A stretch of 64,000 bases of DNA from assembly GCA_934316845.1 (NCBI GenBank), contig CAKRDZ010000008.1:28814-92813 (forward strand). The letters run 5' to 3'. The notes beneath the pieces were generated by a model. The model was not told the origin of the DNA. It saw only the letters and a list, made by a program, of their open reading frames with translations, and did no database searches. Source of the DNA: an uncultured Eubacterium sp. Lineage in GTDB: Bacteria; Bacillota; Clostridia; Lachnospirales; Lachnospiraceae. Position numbers and translations under genes: made by a program. Below are positions 1 to 7,836 of the stretch, piece by piece. The stretch's first letter is position 1; each line of letters starts with the position of its first letter.

Positions 1-741
1 AGTATCAGTATCAAGCATCTGGGAGAATACATGGACATTCACTGTGGCGGCGTGGACAACATTTTCCCACATCATACCAACGAGATCGCGCAGAGCGAAT
101 CGTATCTGGGACATAAATGGTGTAATTACTGGTTCCATGTCAACCATTTAAAGACCAATGGCGGGAAGATGAGTAAATCCAAAGGAGAATTTCTTACGGT
201 CTCCCTTTTGGAAGAAAAAGGATATAATCCGATGGTATACCGTATGTTCTGCCTGCAGTCGCATTACCGGAAACCGCTTGAATTTTCTTATGAGGCATTG
301 GACAATGTGGCGACCGCTTATGAGAAACTGTTAAAGCGGATCAAAGCGATTCCGGAAGAGGGAGAAGTAAATGCAGATCAGGTGGCTGCTTACCATGAAA
401 AATTTGGCGAGGCAGTCGGAAACGATATGAATACTTCGATGGGACTTACGATCGTGTACGATCTGCTGAAAGAAGATTTTTCCGGTGCGACCAAGAGAGC
501 GATCCTTGCCGATCTGGATACGGTATTATCTCTGGAACTTACCAAACCGTGGGAAGATGCCGGAGAAGAAGTCGATGAAGAATTGAGTGCTTTTGTGGAA
601 GAAAAGATCGCAGAGCGTGCGGCAGCGAAAAAGGCAAAAGATTTTGCCAAAGCCGATGCCATACGCGATGAGCTGAAAGCAAAAGGAATCTTAATAAAAG
701 ATACAAGAGAAGGCGTTGTCTGGGAGAAAGTCGGAGAATAA
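1..741 (+). CDS. cysS: Cysteinyl-tRNA synthetase, C-terminal part (cut by window edge)
   Basis: This is the 3' part of class I cysteinyl-tRNA synthetase, which charges tRNA-Cys in the cytoplasm. The frame is open from base 1, so the ATG at 31 is internal. Visible landmarks are GGVDNIFPHHTNEIAQSE (zinc/catalytic region of the Rossmann fold), the KMSKS loop in GGKMSKSKGEF, and the C-terminal helical anticodon-binding region ending in KADAIRDELKAKGILIKDT. About 246 residues are present, roughly the C-terminal half of the usual 460-470. A mini-ribonuclease III gene commonly follows cysS in Firmicutes, but here a two-component system follows instead. Identity is seen in the sequence; the missing N-terminus cannot be judged. 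Confidence 0.97.
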   Translation, partial: SISIKHLGEYMDIHCGGVDNIFPHHTNEIAQSESYLGHKWCNYWFHVNHLKTNGGKMSKSKGEFLTVSLLEEKGYNPMVYRMFCLQSHYRKPLEFSYEALDNVATAYEKLLKRIKAIPEEGEVNADQVAAYHEKFGEAVGNDMNTSMGLTIVYDLLKEDFSGATKRAILADLDTVLSLELTKPWEDAGEEVDEELSAFVEEKIAERAAAKKAKDFAKADAIRDELKAKGILIKDTREGVVWEKVGE

Positions 742-743
742 GC

Positions 744-805
744 GTAACAAAACTGTTACGAGTAAACAAAGAAAGCGAGGAGGCGTTGTACGTTTCCCCG
801 CTTTC
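744..805 (+). terminator. Possible terminator after cysS
   Basis: A short hairpin (GTAAC...GTTAC, 744-759) is followed by a longer one with arms GAAAGCGAGG (771-780) and CCCCGCTTTC (796-805), nine of ten bases pairing. The T-run after it is weak (CTTATAT), so termination is only probable. It separates cysS from the regulator pair downstream. Confidence 0.4.
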
Positions 806-825
806 CTTATATGAGGAGATGAAAG

Positions 826-1572
826 ATGTTTCATATCGCCGTATGTGATGACGAAAAAAAGTATTGTGAAGAGATGCAGCAAAAAATAAACCGATACGCT
901 GAAAAAAATGACTGCGAGATCTGTGTGGATTGTTATTATAGCGGAGAAGCGCTGTGGCTTGCTTATGAGAAACAGTACGACATATTGATCTTAGATGTAG
1001 AGATGACTGGGATTGACGGAGTGCATCTGGCAGAAAATATTCGAAAGACCGACGAGGAAGTGGTTATCATCTTTTCCACGTCGCACCGCCAGTATGCACT
1101 CGATGGCTACCGCGTTGAGGCGTCCGGTTATATCGTAAAGCCGTTTTCCGAAGAAACGGTAGGCAGGGAACTGGAAAAGGCATTTCGCAGGATCCGGGAG
1201 AGCAGTTATGATCTGGCGGTTTCTTTTAATGGAGAAGTTACGATGATCGCGATGAGTCAGTTATTATATGTAGAAGTGTACCGACATAAACTAATCTATC
1301 ACCTGGCAGATGGAAGGAAACTCCGGGGAACCGGGTCGCTGAAGGAAGTGAAAAAGCAGGATGCCAAAGATCTTTTGGTGCAGACGCACAAAAGTTTTCT
1401 GGTAAATCTCATGTGGATCACGTCGTATCAAAGCGGTCCGCATCTTGTCTTTGTCAAGGGAAGAGAAGACGGCGTCCCAATCAGTAAATACCGGTATGAT
1501 GAATTCGTAGAAACGTATATGGAGTATTACCGGAGGAAATTAACCAGACTTTCAGAAAAAGATGTCAGATAG
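826..1572 (+). CDS. LytTR-family response regulator
   Basis: DNA-binding response regulator of 248 residues of the AgrA/LytR type. The receiver domain (about 1-120) has the acidic pocket CDDE near residue 8 and the phospho-acceptor Asp57 in LDVEMTG. The C-terminal LytTR domain (about 145-245) contains YVEVYRHKLIYH and the typical HKSFLVNL segment. GAGGAG at 813-818 sits 7 nt before the ATG. It is followed 20 nt later by a GHKL sensor kinase, so the two form a cognate pair. No autoinducer peptide gene of the agrD type is visible near it. The target genes are unknown; the adjacent zinc-ribbon membrane protein has its own promoter. Confidence 0.9.
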   Translation: MFHIAVCDDEKKYCEEMQQKINRYAEKNDCEICVDCYYSGEALWLAYEKQYDILILDVEMTGIDGVHLAENIRKTDEEVVIIFSTSHRQYALDGYRVEASGYIVKPFSEETVGRELEKAFRRIRESSYDLAVSFNGEVTMIAMSQLLYVEVYRHKLIYHLADGRKLRGTGSLKEVKKQDAKDLLVQTHKSFLVNLMWITSYQSGPHLVFVKGREDGVPISKYRYDEFVETYMEYYRRKLTRLSEKDVR

Positions 1573-1592
1573 GCAGAAGGGATAAAATACAT

Positions 1593-2732
1593 ATGTTTTT
1601 CTTTATAACAATGATCATTGCAGGAGCAGGTACATTATTTCCGCTGCGCAAAAAGAGGGATTTTTTCCTTGGCTTGGCAGCGATGGCAATCTGTGCTTTT
1701 ATTGAATTTCTGTGGTATTACATTTTCCGGGAAGCCTTTTTGGCAGAACCGTATACGGTGATTTGGGAAAATATCCATGAAAATAGTATACTTTGGATTC
1801 ATTTTGAATTATTGTATACGACAGTTGCCTTGTATACCTTTTTACTCTGGATATGGCCGCATATGCGCCCGGAGCGCAAAGGCCAGTCTGCGAGGGCGGT
1901 TTTCGAAAAGAGCAGCATGGCGGTGCTTTCCCTCGTTGTACTGGCGGCAGGGCTGTATTTCCAGTATACTTTTATATACCTGGATGGATTTAAGGTGCGG
2001 TGCTGCTTTTTCCTGTGCCTGCTTTTATATGCTGCAATTCTCGTGAATTTTTTCAAAATAGAGAAGTATTATGAGATGAAACAACAGCAGAAAGAATATG
2101 AAGCGATGGAAAAAATCCGGATGCGCCAGCTGGAATTTTATCAATCGAAAATGCTTGCTGAAGATAAACTTCGTAAACTTACCCATGACATGAGTAAGTA
2201 TATGGAAGCATTTGAAAATTTAAAGAAAGAGCAGCCGGCAGAAATACAAGGTTATATCGAACAATTAGCGGATTCCATGCAGTCTGTGGAACGCAGTGTA
2301 GTTACCGGAAATGCGCTTGTAGACACGATTTTGATGGAGAAGGAAAAAGAGGCGCACGGCAAAGAAATAGACTTTCAGATCGTGGCGCAGACCACACGTT
2401 TGTCGGAGTTTAAAAGTGTCTATTTATGTTCTGTTTTTGCCAATGCGTTGGACAATGCCATTGAGGCGTGCGAAGAGGTGCCGAGGGAGAAGGCATTTGT
2501 TAAAGTAGATATTACAGAAGCGGGATCCGGCGTATATATTCTTTTTGAAAATTCTTACCCGGAAGACCGTAAACAAAAATATTTTGAAACGTCCAAAGAA
2601 GATAAATTTCTACACGGATTTGGGTTGAAAAACATACAAAACGGAGTGGAAAAGTGCGGTGGAAATGTATCCATTCATATGGGAGCCGGGGTGTTTTCTC
2701 TTTCCATCCTGCTAAATGGGATGTCAAAATGA
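1593..2732 (+). CDS. GHKL-type sensor histidine kinase (AgrC-like)
   Basis: Membrane sensor kinase of 379 residues paired with the LytTR regulator just upstream. The first about 155 residues are strongly hydrophobic and should form five or six membrane helices. A cytoplasmic coiled region follows (KQQQKEYEAMEKIRMRQ), then the phospho-acceptor segment LTHDMSKY with His198. The GHKL ATPase domain has the N-box ANALDNAIEACEE and the G-box GFGLKNIQNGVEKCGG. This arrangement matches the HPK10 family that senses peptides or cell-envelope signals; the actual ligand cannot be read from the sequence. AAGGGA precedes the ATG by 11 nt, a weak but acceptable site. Confidence 0.88.
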   Translation: MFFFITMIIAGAGTLFPLRKKRDFFLGLAAMAICAFIEFLWYYIFREAFLAEPYTVIWENIHENSILWIHFELLYTTVALYTFLLWIWPHMRPERKGQSARAVFEKSSMAVLSLVVLAAGLYFQYTFIYLDGFKVRCCFFLCLLLYAAILVNFFKIEKYYEMKQQQKEYEAMEKIRMRQLEFYQSKMLAEDKLRKLTHDMSKYMEAFENLKKEQPAEIQGYIEQLADSMQSVERSVVTGNALVDTILMEKEKEAHGKEIDFQIVAQTTRLSEFKSVYLCSVFANALDNAIEACEEVPREKAFVKVDITEAGSGVYILFENSYPEDRKQKYFETSKEDKFLHGFGLKNIQNGVEKCGGNVSIHMGAGVFSLSILLNGMSK

Positions 2733-2750
2733 CCAGATAGGCAGACCCCC

Positions 2751-2779
2751 TTGCGAAGCCGGAGAAAGATTTCTATAAT
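2751..2779 (+). promoter_or_regulatory. Sigma-A-type promoter for the zinc-ribbon gene
   Basis: TTGCGA at 2751-2756 and TATAAT at 2774-2779 are separated by exactly 17 nt, close to consensus. It lies right after the kinase stop codon and gives the next gene its own transcription start. A small inverted repeat (GGGAA/TTCCC, 2791-2803) overlaps the ribosome site of that gene. Confidence 0.6.
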
Positions 2780-2806
2780 GTAGAAAAAAAGGGAAGGATT
2801 CCCGGA

Positions 2807-3424
2807 ATGGAGCATACTATGAAATGTGATTATTGTAAGATTCATTATGAAGAGAGTGAGGGCGTCTGTCCAAATTGCGGCATGACACCGAGAAAGCGCA
2901 GCATAAAGATTTTATGTGCGGTGGCGGAAGTAATATTTTGGATGATCTGGATTTTTATTATTCCTTATGCGTATCTGGAAGTTAAGATCGGGCATCCGCT
3001 GATTGCGGTTGCGGCTGTTATCCTTGCCCTGCCGTCGGTGTATTATCTGTTTCGCCGTTTTGTGGGAAGAAAACACTGTAAAATTTTGGCAGGTATCCGC
3101 GCCGGTATGCTTATCCTGAGTGCCTTGCTGCTTATCATTGGTTCGACCGGTAAATACCAGATTTCCGAAAGCCATGTGAAGCAGATGGCAGAGAGCCATT
3201 TGAAAGGTGCTTTTGTGCATGATAAGACATTTGAATACGGAACGTGTGAAGAGATTCAATATTTTACCGATCAAAAGGATCGTTTTGTCTATTGGGCGGA
3301 AGTAACGATGTCCTACCGGGTGAAAGACGGAGAGGGGAATGCGGTTTCGAAAAAACAGACATACATTATAAAATGGAATGCCACGAACGATAACTATGAA
3401 TGGCATGGAATCAAAGAAGAATAG
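2807..3424 (+). CDS. Zinc-ribbon membrane protein of unknown function
   Basis: Protein of 205 residues. An N-terminal zinc ribbon (CDYC and CPNC pairs, residues about 7-28) is followed by two to four hydrophobic helices (about 35-115, including VIFWMIWIFIIPYAYL and MLILSALLLIIGS). A soluble C-terminal region of about 85 residues, KQMAESHLKG onward, probably lies outside the membrane. No catalytic motif is recognised. AAGGA stands 8 nt before ATG 2807; ATG 2819, preceded by GGAG, is an alternative start. It has its own promoter and ends in a strong hairpin terminator, so it is a single-gene unit. I do not recognise the family beyond the zinc ribbon. Confidence 0.75.
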   Translation: MEHTMKCDYCKIHYEESEGVCPNCGMTPRKRSIKILCAVAEVIFWMIWIFIIPYAYLEVKIGHPLIAVAAVILALPSVYYLFRRFVGRKHCKILAGIRAGMLILSALLLIIGSTGKYQISESHVKQMAESHLKGAFVHDKTFEYGTCEEIQYFTDQKDRFVYWAEVTMSYRVKDGEGNAVSKKQTYIIKWNATNDNYEWHGIKEE

Positions 3425-3425
3425 T

Positions 3426-3474
3426 AAAACCCCGGTTGTGCAGGCATATCTTTGTCTGTACCGCCGGGGTTTTG
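3426..3474. terminator. Bidirectional rho-independent terminator
   Basis: Perfect arms AAAACCCCGG and CCGGGGTTTT enclose a loop of about 28 nt. It lies between the convergent zinc-ribbon gene (+) and the GH2 gene (-), so it can serve both strands. Confidence 0.85.
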
Positions 3475-3520
3475 ATTCTATTTTATTCTGATAGTGTCTG
3501 AATTGCTTTGCGGCAATGTA

Positions 3521-6500
3521 TCACTCAAATTGCAGCCATTCCAGATCGAATTTACATCCCGGAAGGAAGATCAGGTTCAGGTTATAATCTCCGGATACCG
3601 GTTCTAACTCGAAAGTTTGTACCTGCGATTCGTCGCTGTAAGGGAAATCGACAATCTGGTTGATGACGTTATCGCTGCCGTCTGCCGGAGCAAATCTTAC
3701 ATGGATCGTATTCATCTCGATATGAGAACGTCCACAGATGGTGATCTGGTGGAAGCCATCTTCGGTAAAATGCATATTGGTATATTCTACCGTTACATTG
3801 TTTCCAATCTCGCGGATGGCATCGCCATCGATCGTAAACATATCTCCCGTAACGTTGGAGCAGTCGGAGGCAAGAAGTTTTGCGTAGGCTTTTTCTACCT
3901 TTGTGAAATAGAAGCCCTGCAGAGACATCTTGATTTCCGGATAAACGACGATGGAGATCGTCTGAACGCCTTTGAGTCTTTTGCTTAATGTAAATACATT
4001 TTCCTGATAGTGGTTGTACCAGCTCTTGGCCTCGTAGGTTGCCTGAAGCAGACATTCGCCGGTGGCACAGGTGGTTCCCGGAGCGGCAGGTTCGGTGATG
4101 CTTCCTTTTTCGGAAGGAAGTCCCGGTGTACCAAGCCATACTTCGACCGGAAGCACATCGCTAAAGGAAAAAATTGGAAGATGGATCTCGTCGGAACCAT
4201 AATCTCCAAAATCAATATTTTCAAAGGTTACCACAGTGCGGTCATTTCCGGTGATATAGACACCACCCTGGAAACTTAAGATCAGACTGTCATCGGAACT
4301 TTCGGAATAGTCGATGGCGGATACGATCTTATAAGGATCATGTGTGGCATCGCCGAGTCCGGTCACTTCAAATTCCAATTCGGAGATCACTTCAACGTGG
4401 TCTAAGCCGTTGCAGCAGGTACAGCACAGACGAAATTCGCCATCGCCGACGGCCTGGATCGAAGCGGTATTGCTTTCTTTGTCCACGGTGATCTTTACTG
4501 AGTTGCTCTGTACGCCGTTGAGTGTGACTGCCTTAAATTCAATGTCCTGATAGGTGGCATTTTCCGGATAAATTTTTGTCGTTACAACGGTTTCTTTATG
4601 TTCGGCATCTAAAATCGAAGTGCCCTGGTTGTTCAGCTCAATCTTTCGAACCGGAATCTCATTTGTGCGGTCCGGAATGACAGTACCATCTTCCAGTGTT
4701 TTTTGTGCAAGGGAATATGTCGTATTTTCCATCCGGCAGGAGATGCCGTCCGGAACGGTTTCGGCAGGTACTGCCTGTAGTGTCAGATGGGCATCCGGCA
4801 GGGATGGTGAACTAACAGTTACCTGAATTTCGCCGGATTCTGTCTTTGCGGCGATGATCGCCAGCAGTTTTCCGCTGAATAATTTGCGGCTGGTGCCTTT
4901 GTATTGGTCAAAATCAGAACTGTCACCGTTGTCAAGGCCGATCAGGCGGCCGGCGCCGGTTACGGATACGTTCATGCGGCTTCGTCCATTGGCGACGAGG
5001 ATACCGTCCGCATCCAGGGTATCAATGGTGACAAAGATCAGATCTTCGCCGTCAGCCGTCAGCGTCTCTTTGTCCGGAGTAAGACGGATGCCTGCCGGAT
5101 CGCCAAATGATTGCTGGCGGTCTCTTGCGATCACATTACCATCTTCGTCGTAAGCAACGGCTTCAATCACTCCTTTGCTGTAAGGGATCTGCCAGTCGCC
5201 GGAAAGCGTCGTGCCGTGAGTATGGTCGATCTCAACGACACCCTGACTCTGTCCCTGATAGAAGAGTTCTACTTTCGGGGCATTGGAGAAGATACGTACA
5301 TCGATCAGTTGTCCTTCGTTGAAATCCCAGTAAGGCAGAAGATGTACCATCGGTTTTTTCTTATAATCGGTCCATTCTGCCTGGTACAGGTAGAATGTGT
5401 CTTTTGGAAAGCCGGCAGTATCGACCTGTCCAAAATATGAATTTTTGGTAAAATATGGGGTTGGCTCGCCCAGGTAATCAAAGCCGGACCAGAGGTACTG
5501 CCCAAAGCAGAATTCACGGTCGCGGTGTGCGATGATCGTATGCTCGGAATTTTTTGCCCCCCAGTTTGTCGTACAGTTTCCGAGAGTTGAACACTGTAAG
5601 TCATCAAATGTCAAAAGACGGTTGGAAAGAGGAAAATGATAGATGCCGCGGCTTTGTACGGTGGCACTTGTCTCACTTCCAAATATTTTCCAGTCCGGAT
5701 ATTTTTCATGATGTTCGTCATAACATTTATCGAGGTAATTGTAGCCGACAAGATCGATCACTTCGCCGGTGCGCTGGGCAGCTTCCCACTCGATATAATT
5801 CGATGCCAGTGTGGTGCAGGCATTTTTGCGGTAATCGAGTTCGCGTACAGCATTATGAAGTTCTTTCGTCAGTTCCAGACCGCGGTCAAAATGGGTATCA
5901 TAAATCTCATTTCCGATACCCCAGATGAAGACACAAGGGTGGTTGCGGTCCTGGCGGACCCAGCTTGTCAGATCCTTTTTCCACCAGTCTTTAAAGTCAT
6001 TGCCATAGTCGTAATCGGTTTTGGTACGCTCCCACATATCAAAACTTTCCGTATAAAGGAGAAGTCCCAGCTCATCGCAGAGATTCAGCATATGCTCCGG
6101 CGGCATATTGTGCGCGTTTCGGATCGAATTTACGCCCATTTCCTTTAACGTGAGGAGCTGGCGGCGGAGTGCTGCTTTGTTCATGGCTGCACCAAGGGAA
6201 CCAAGGACGTGGTGTTCACACGTACCATTGATCTTTACGTGGCGGCCATTTAAGAAAAATCCCTTATCCGCATCAAACGCAATATCACGGAATCCCAGAT
6301 TCTGGGTGATGGAGTCCGTAAGCGTATCGCCGGCATATAAGGAAGTGCGGATCTGATACAGATTTGGCTCTTCAATATCCCATAATTTTGGCTCAATAAC
6401 GGTCAATACCTGTTTGTCAACTTGAACGGAATCCAAAAAGTGTATGCTGCTTTCGTGGGTTGTCACAAGAGTGCCGTCGGCATCAAAAATCTCGTGGCAG

Positions 6501-7063
6501 ATCCGTCCGTCAGAAGCTGCACCTGTTTCATCAATAAATTCTGTATCCATAAATACTTCCCAGGTTTTTCCAAGTTTTTCTGTGGAAAGGTACGTTCCAT
6601 TATGTACGAGATGGGCTGCACGTGAAGTCATAAGCCACACATCGCGGTAAATGCCTGAGCCCGGATACCAGCGGCTGTTTGGCAGGTGGTATTCATTGCG
6701 GACAAGAAGTTCATTGTCGCCGTCCTCTAATTTGTCGGTCAGATCAACGACAAATTCTGAATAACCATGTTTCCATGTGAAAATTTCTTTTTGATTCAAA
6801 TAAATGGTTGTATCCATATAGACACCTTCAAAGATCAGTTCCATCTTTTGCGTGTCCGGATCAGCCTTGTCAAGAAGCTGCTTTTTGTTGATAATCCTTC
6901 GATAACAACTTATGGCCTGTTCATACAGATTTTCTGTATCATAGATCATCCAGTCATGGGGAAGATCTACCGGCGTCCAGGACGTATTTTGAAATAATGT
7001 TTCAATCGGAGTGTCCAAAGGAAACTTGCAAAACGTCCAGTTGTCATTCAGTCGTTTTTTCAT
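3521..7063 (-). CDS. Large cytoplasmic glycoside hydrolase family 2 (beta-galactosidase-like)
   Basis: GH2 enzyme of 1180 residues that should release a non-reducing beta-linked sugar by a retaining mechanism. It begins with the sugar-binding jelly-roll (RWYPGSGIYRDVW near 140) and an Ig-like domain. The TIM barrel follows, with acid/base Glu386 in WGIGNEIYD and nucleophile Glu464 in IFGSETSATV. A DUF4982-type region (EWTDYKKKPMVHLLPYW), the GH2 C-terminal Ig domain (GAGRLIGLDNGD) and a long C-terminal extension with two beta-rich, CBM-like segments complete it. There is no signal peptide, so it acts inside the cell on imported oligosaccharide. ATG 7063 is preferred over ATG 7084 because AGGCAGGA lies just before it. 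No sugar transporter is adjacent. Whether the substrate is galactoside, glucuronide or another sugar cannot be decided. Confidence 0.9.
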   Translation of the reverse strand: MKKRLNDNWTFCKFPLDTPIETLFQNTSWTPVDLPHDWMIYDTENLYEQAISCYRRIINKKQLLDKADPDTQKMELIFEGVYMDTTIYLNQKEIFTWKHGYSEFVVDLTDKLEDGDNELLVRNEYHLPNSRWYPGSGIYRDVWLMTSRAAHLVHNGTYLSTEKLGKTWEVFMDTEFIDETGAASDGRICHEIFDADGTLVTTHESSIHFLDSVQVDKQVLTVIEPKLWDIEEPNLYQIRTSLYAGDTLTDSITQNLGFRDIAFDADKGFFLNGRHVKINGTCEHHVLGSLGAAMNKAALRRQLLTLKEMGVNSIRNAHNMPPEHMLNLCDELGLLLYTESFDMWERTKTDYDYGNDFKDWWKKDLTSWVRQDRNHPCVFIWGIGNEIYDTHFDRGLELTKELHNAVRELDYRKNACTTLASNYIEWEAAQRTGEVIDLVGYNYLDKCYDEHHEKYPDWKIFGSETSATVQSRGIYHFPLSNRLLTFDDLQCSTLGNCTTNWGAKNSEHTIIAHRDREFCFGQYLWSGFDYLGEPTPYFTKNSYFGQVDTAGFPKDTFYLYQAEWTDYKKKPMVHLLPYWDFNEGQLIDVRIFSNAPKVELFYQGQSQGVVEIDHTHGTTLSGDWQIPYSKGVIEAVAYDEDGNVIARDRQQSFGDPAGIRLTPDKETLTADGEDLIFVTIDTLDADGILVANGRSRMNVSVTGAGRLIGLDNGDSSDFDQYKGTSRKLFSGKLLAIIAAKTESGEIQVTVSSPSLPDAHLTLQAVPAETVPDGISCRMENTTYSLAQKTLEDGTVIPDRTNEIPVRKIELNNQGTSILDAEHKETVVTTKIYPENATYQDIEFKAVTLNGVQSNSVKITVDKESNTASIQAVGDGEFRLCCTCCNGLDHVEVISELEFEVTGLGDATHDPYKIVSAIDYSESSDDSLILSFQGGVYITGNDRTVVTFENIDFGDYGSDEIHLPIFSFSDVLPVEVWLGTPGLPSEKGSITEPAAPGTTCATGECLLQATYEAKSWYNHYQENVFTLSKRLKGVQTISIVVYPEIKMSLQGFYFTKVEKAYAKLLASDCSNVTGDMFTIDGDAIREIGNNVTVEYTNMHFTEDGFHQITICGRSHIEMNTIHVRFAPADGSDNVINQIVDFPYSDESQVQTFELEPVSGDYNLNLIFLPGCKFDLEWLQFE

Positions 7064-7096
7064 TTGATAAATCCTGCCTTTCATTTTACAAAAGAT

Positions 7097-7275
7097 GTAA
7101 CGATTCAGGTCTCCCCGCTCCCTATTCGCATTTCGAACACTTCGTGTTCTTTCCCATCTTTGACAAGGCTAAAAATGCTCATGTGGGGAGGGAACTCGAT
7201 GTGCAGAAAACCAATGCCTTTTACGTGCAAGCATGACAATCCATTGGTTTTTGCACATCGGCCCTGAATAGTTAC
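7097..7275 (-). repeat. Dispersed structured element, full copy A (leader of GH2 gene)
   Basis: A 179-bp element bounded by inverted repeats, GTAACGATTCAGG at 7097-7109 and CCTGAATAGTTAC at 7263-7275. Read on the minus strand it holds a long hairpin (arms 7242-7260 and 7197-7216, about 19 bp with one bulge, 25-nt loop 7217-7241). A C-rich/G-rich pair follows, then GCATTT/AAATGC, then the compact hairpin GAACAC-3nt-GTGTTC (7135-7149). It ends 33 nt before the GH2 start and lies downstream of the GH2 promoter, so it should be transcribed as leader RNA. It contains no gene. See copies at 17216, 30438 and 54367. Confidence 0.85.
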
Positions 7276-7299
7276 AAAAAGTTTTGCACTTTGATAATA

Positions 7300-7328
7300 A
7301 TTATATTATACTAGTAGTATGGTTTCAA
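7300..7328 (-). promoter_or_regulatory. Promoter of the GH2 gene
   Basis: On the minus strand TTGAAA (7328-7323) and TATAAT (7305-7300) are 17 nt apart. The start point would be near 7293, placing the whole structured element in the 5' untranslated region of the GH2 mRNA. Confidence 0.65.
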
Positions 7329-7355
7329 GAAAAAAATAGGAATTTGGAGTGAAAA

Positions 7356-7817
7356 ATGCAAATTTGTAAAATGAGCGGCAGACAGATAGAACAGGCGCTT
7401 GGATTGATCCGAACGGTCTTTGATGAATGTGATAAGGAAGATTATGAAGAAATTGGCATCAAAACATTTTATCATTTTATACAGAGAGATTCGATCATGG
7501 AAAAGGTCAGAAGTGGAGAGATGTTGTTTTTTGGCGCTTACGAGCAGTCGGAAATGGTCGGCGTGATCGCGATGCGGGGCGGATTTCATGTGAGTCTGCT
7601 TTTTATAAAAAAAGAATACCAAAGGTGCGGCATTGGAAAAAAACTGGTCCGCCGTGGGATCGCTTATTGTCTGGAAGAAAATCCGGCGCTGCATGCCGTG
7701 ACGGTCAATGCATCGCCCAAAGGGAAAAGGGCGTATGAAGCGATGGGGTTTGAGGCGTTGACACCGGAGCAGAAAAAACAGGGGATGCGGTTTACACCGA
7801 TGCGGCTTGCTTTATAG
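7356..7817 (+). CDS. GNAT-family N-acetyltransferase
   Basis: Acetyl-CoA-dependent N-acetyltransferase of 153 residues, a complete single GNAT domain. The acetyl-CoA loop is seen as KKEYQRCGIGKKLVRRGI (Q/RxxGxG/A) near residues 88-105. The C-terminal NASPKGKRAYEAMGFEAL is the usual beta6-alpha4 element, and its substrate is unknown. It ends 19 nt before the PAS kinase start and is probably co-transcribed with it. Confidence 0.88.
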   Translation: MQICKMSGRQIEQALGLIRTVFDECDKEDYEEIGIKTFYHFIQRDSIMEKVRSGEMLFFGAYEQSEMVGVIAMRGGFHVSLLFIKKEYQRCGIGKKLVRRGIAYCLEENPALHAVTVNASPKGKRAYEAMGFEALTPEQKKQGMRFTPMRLAL

Positions 7818-7836
7818 AAAGGAACAGGAGAAACGG

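Noticed and set aside
5636..6148. 170-codon plus-strand frame inside the GH2 gene
   Set aside because: It lies opposite the catalytic barrel of GH2, whose active-site motifs are intact; no similarity or ribosome site.
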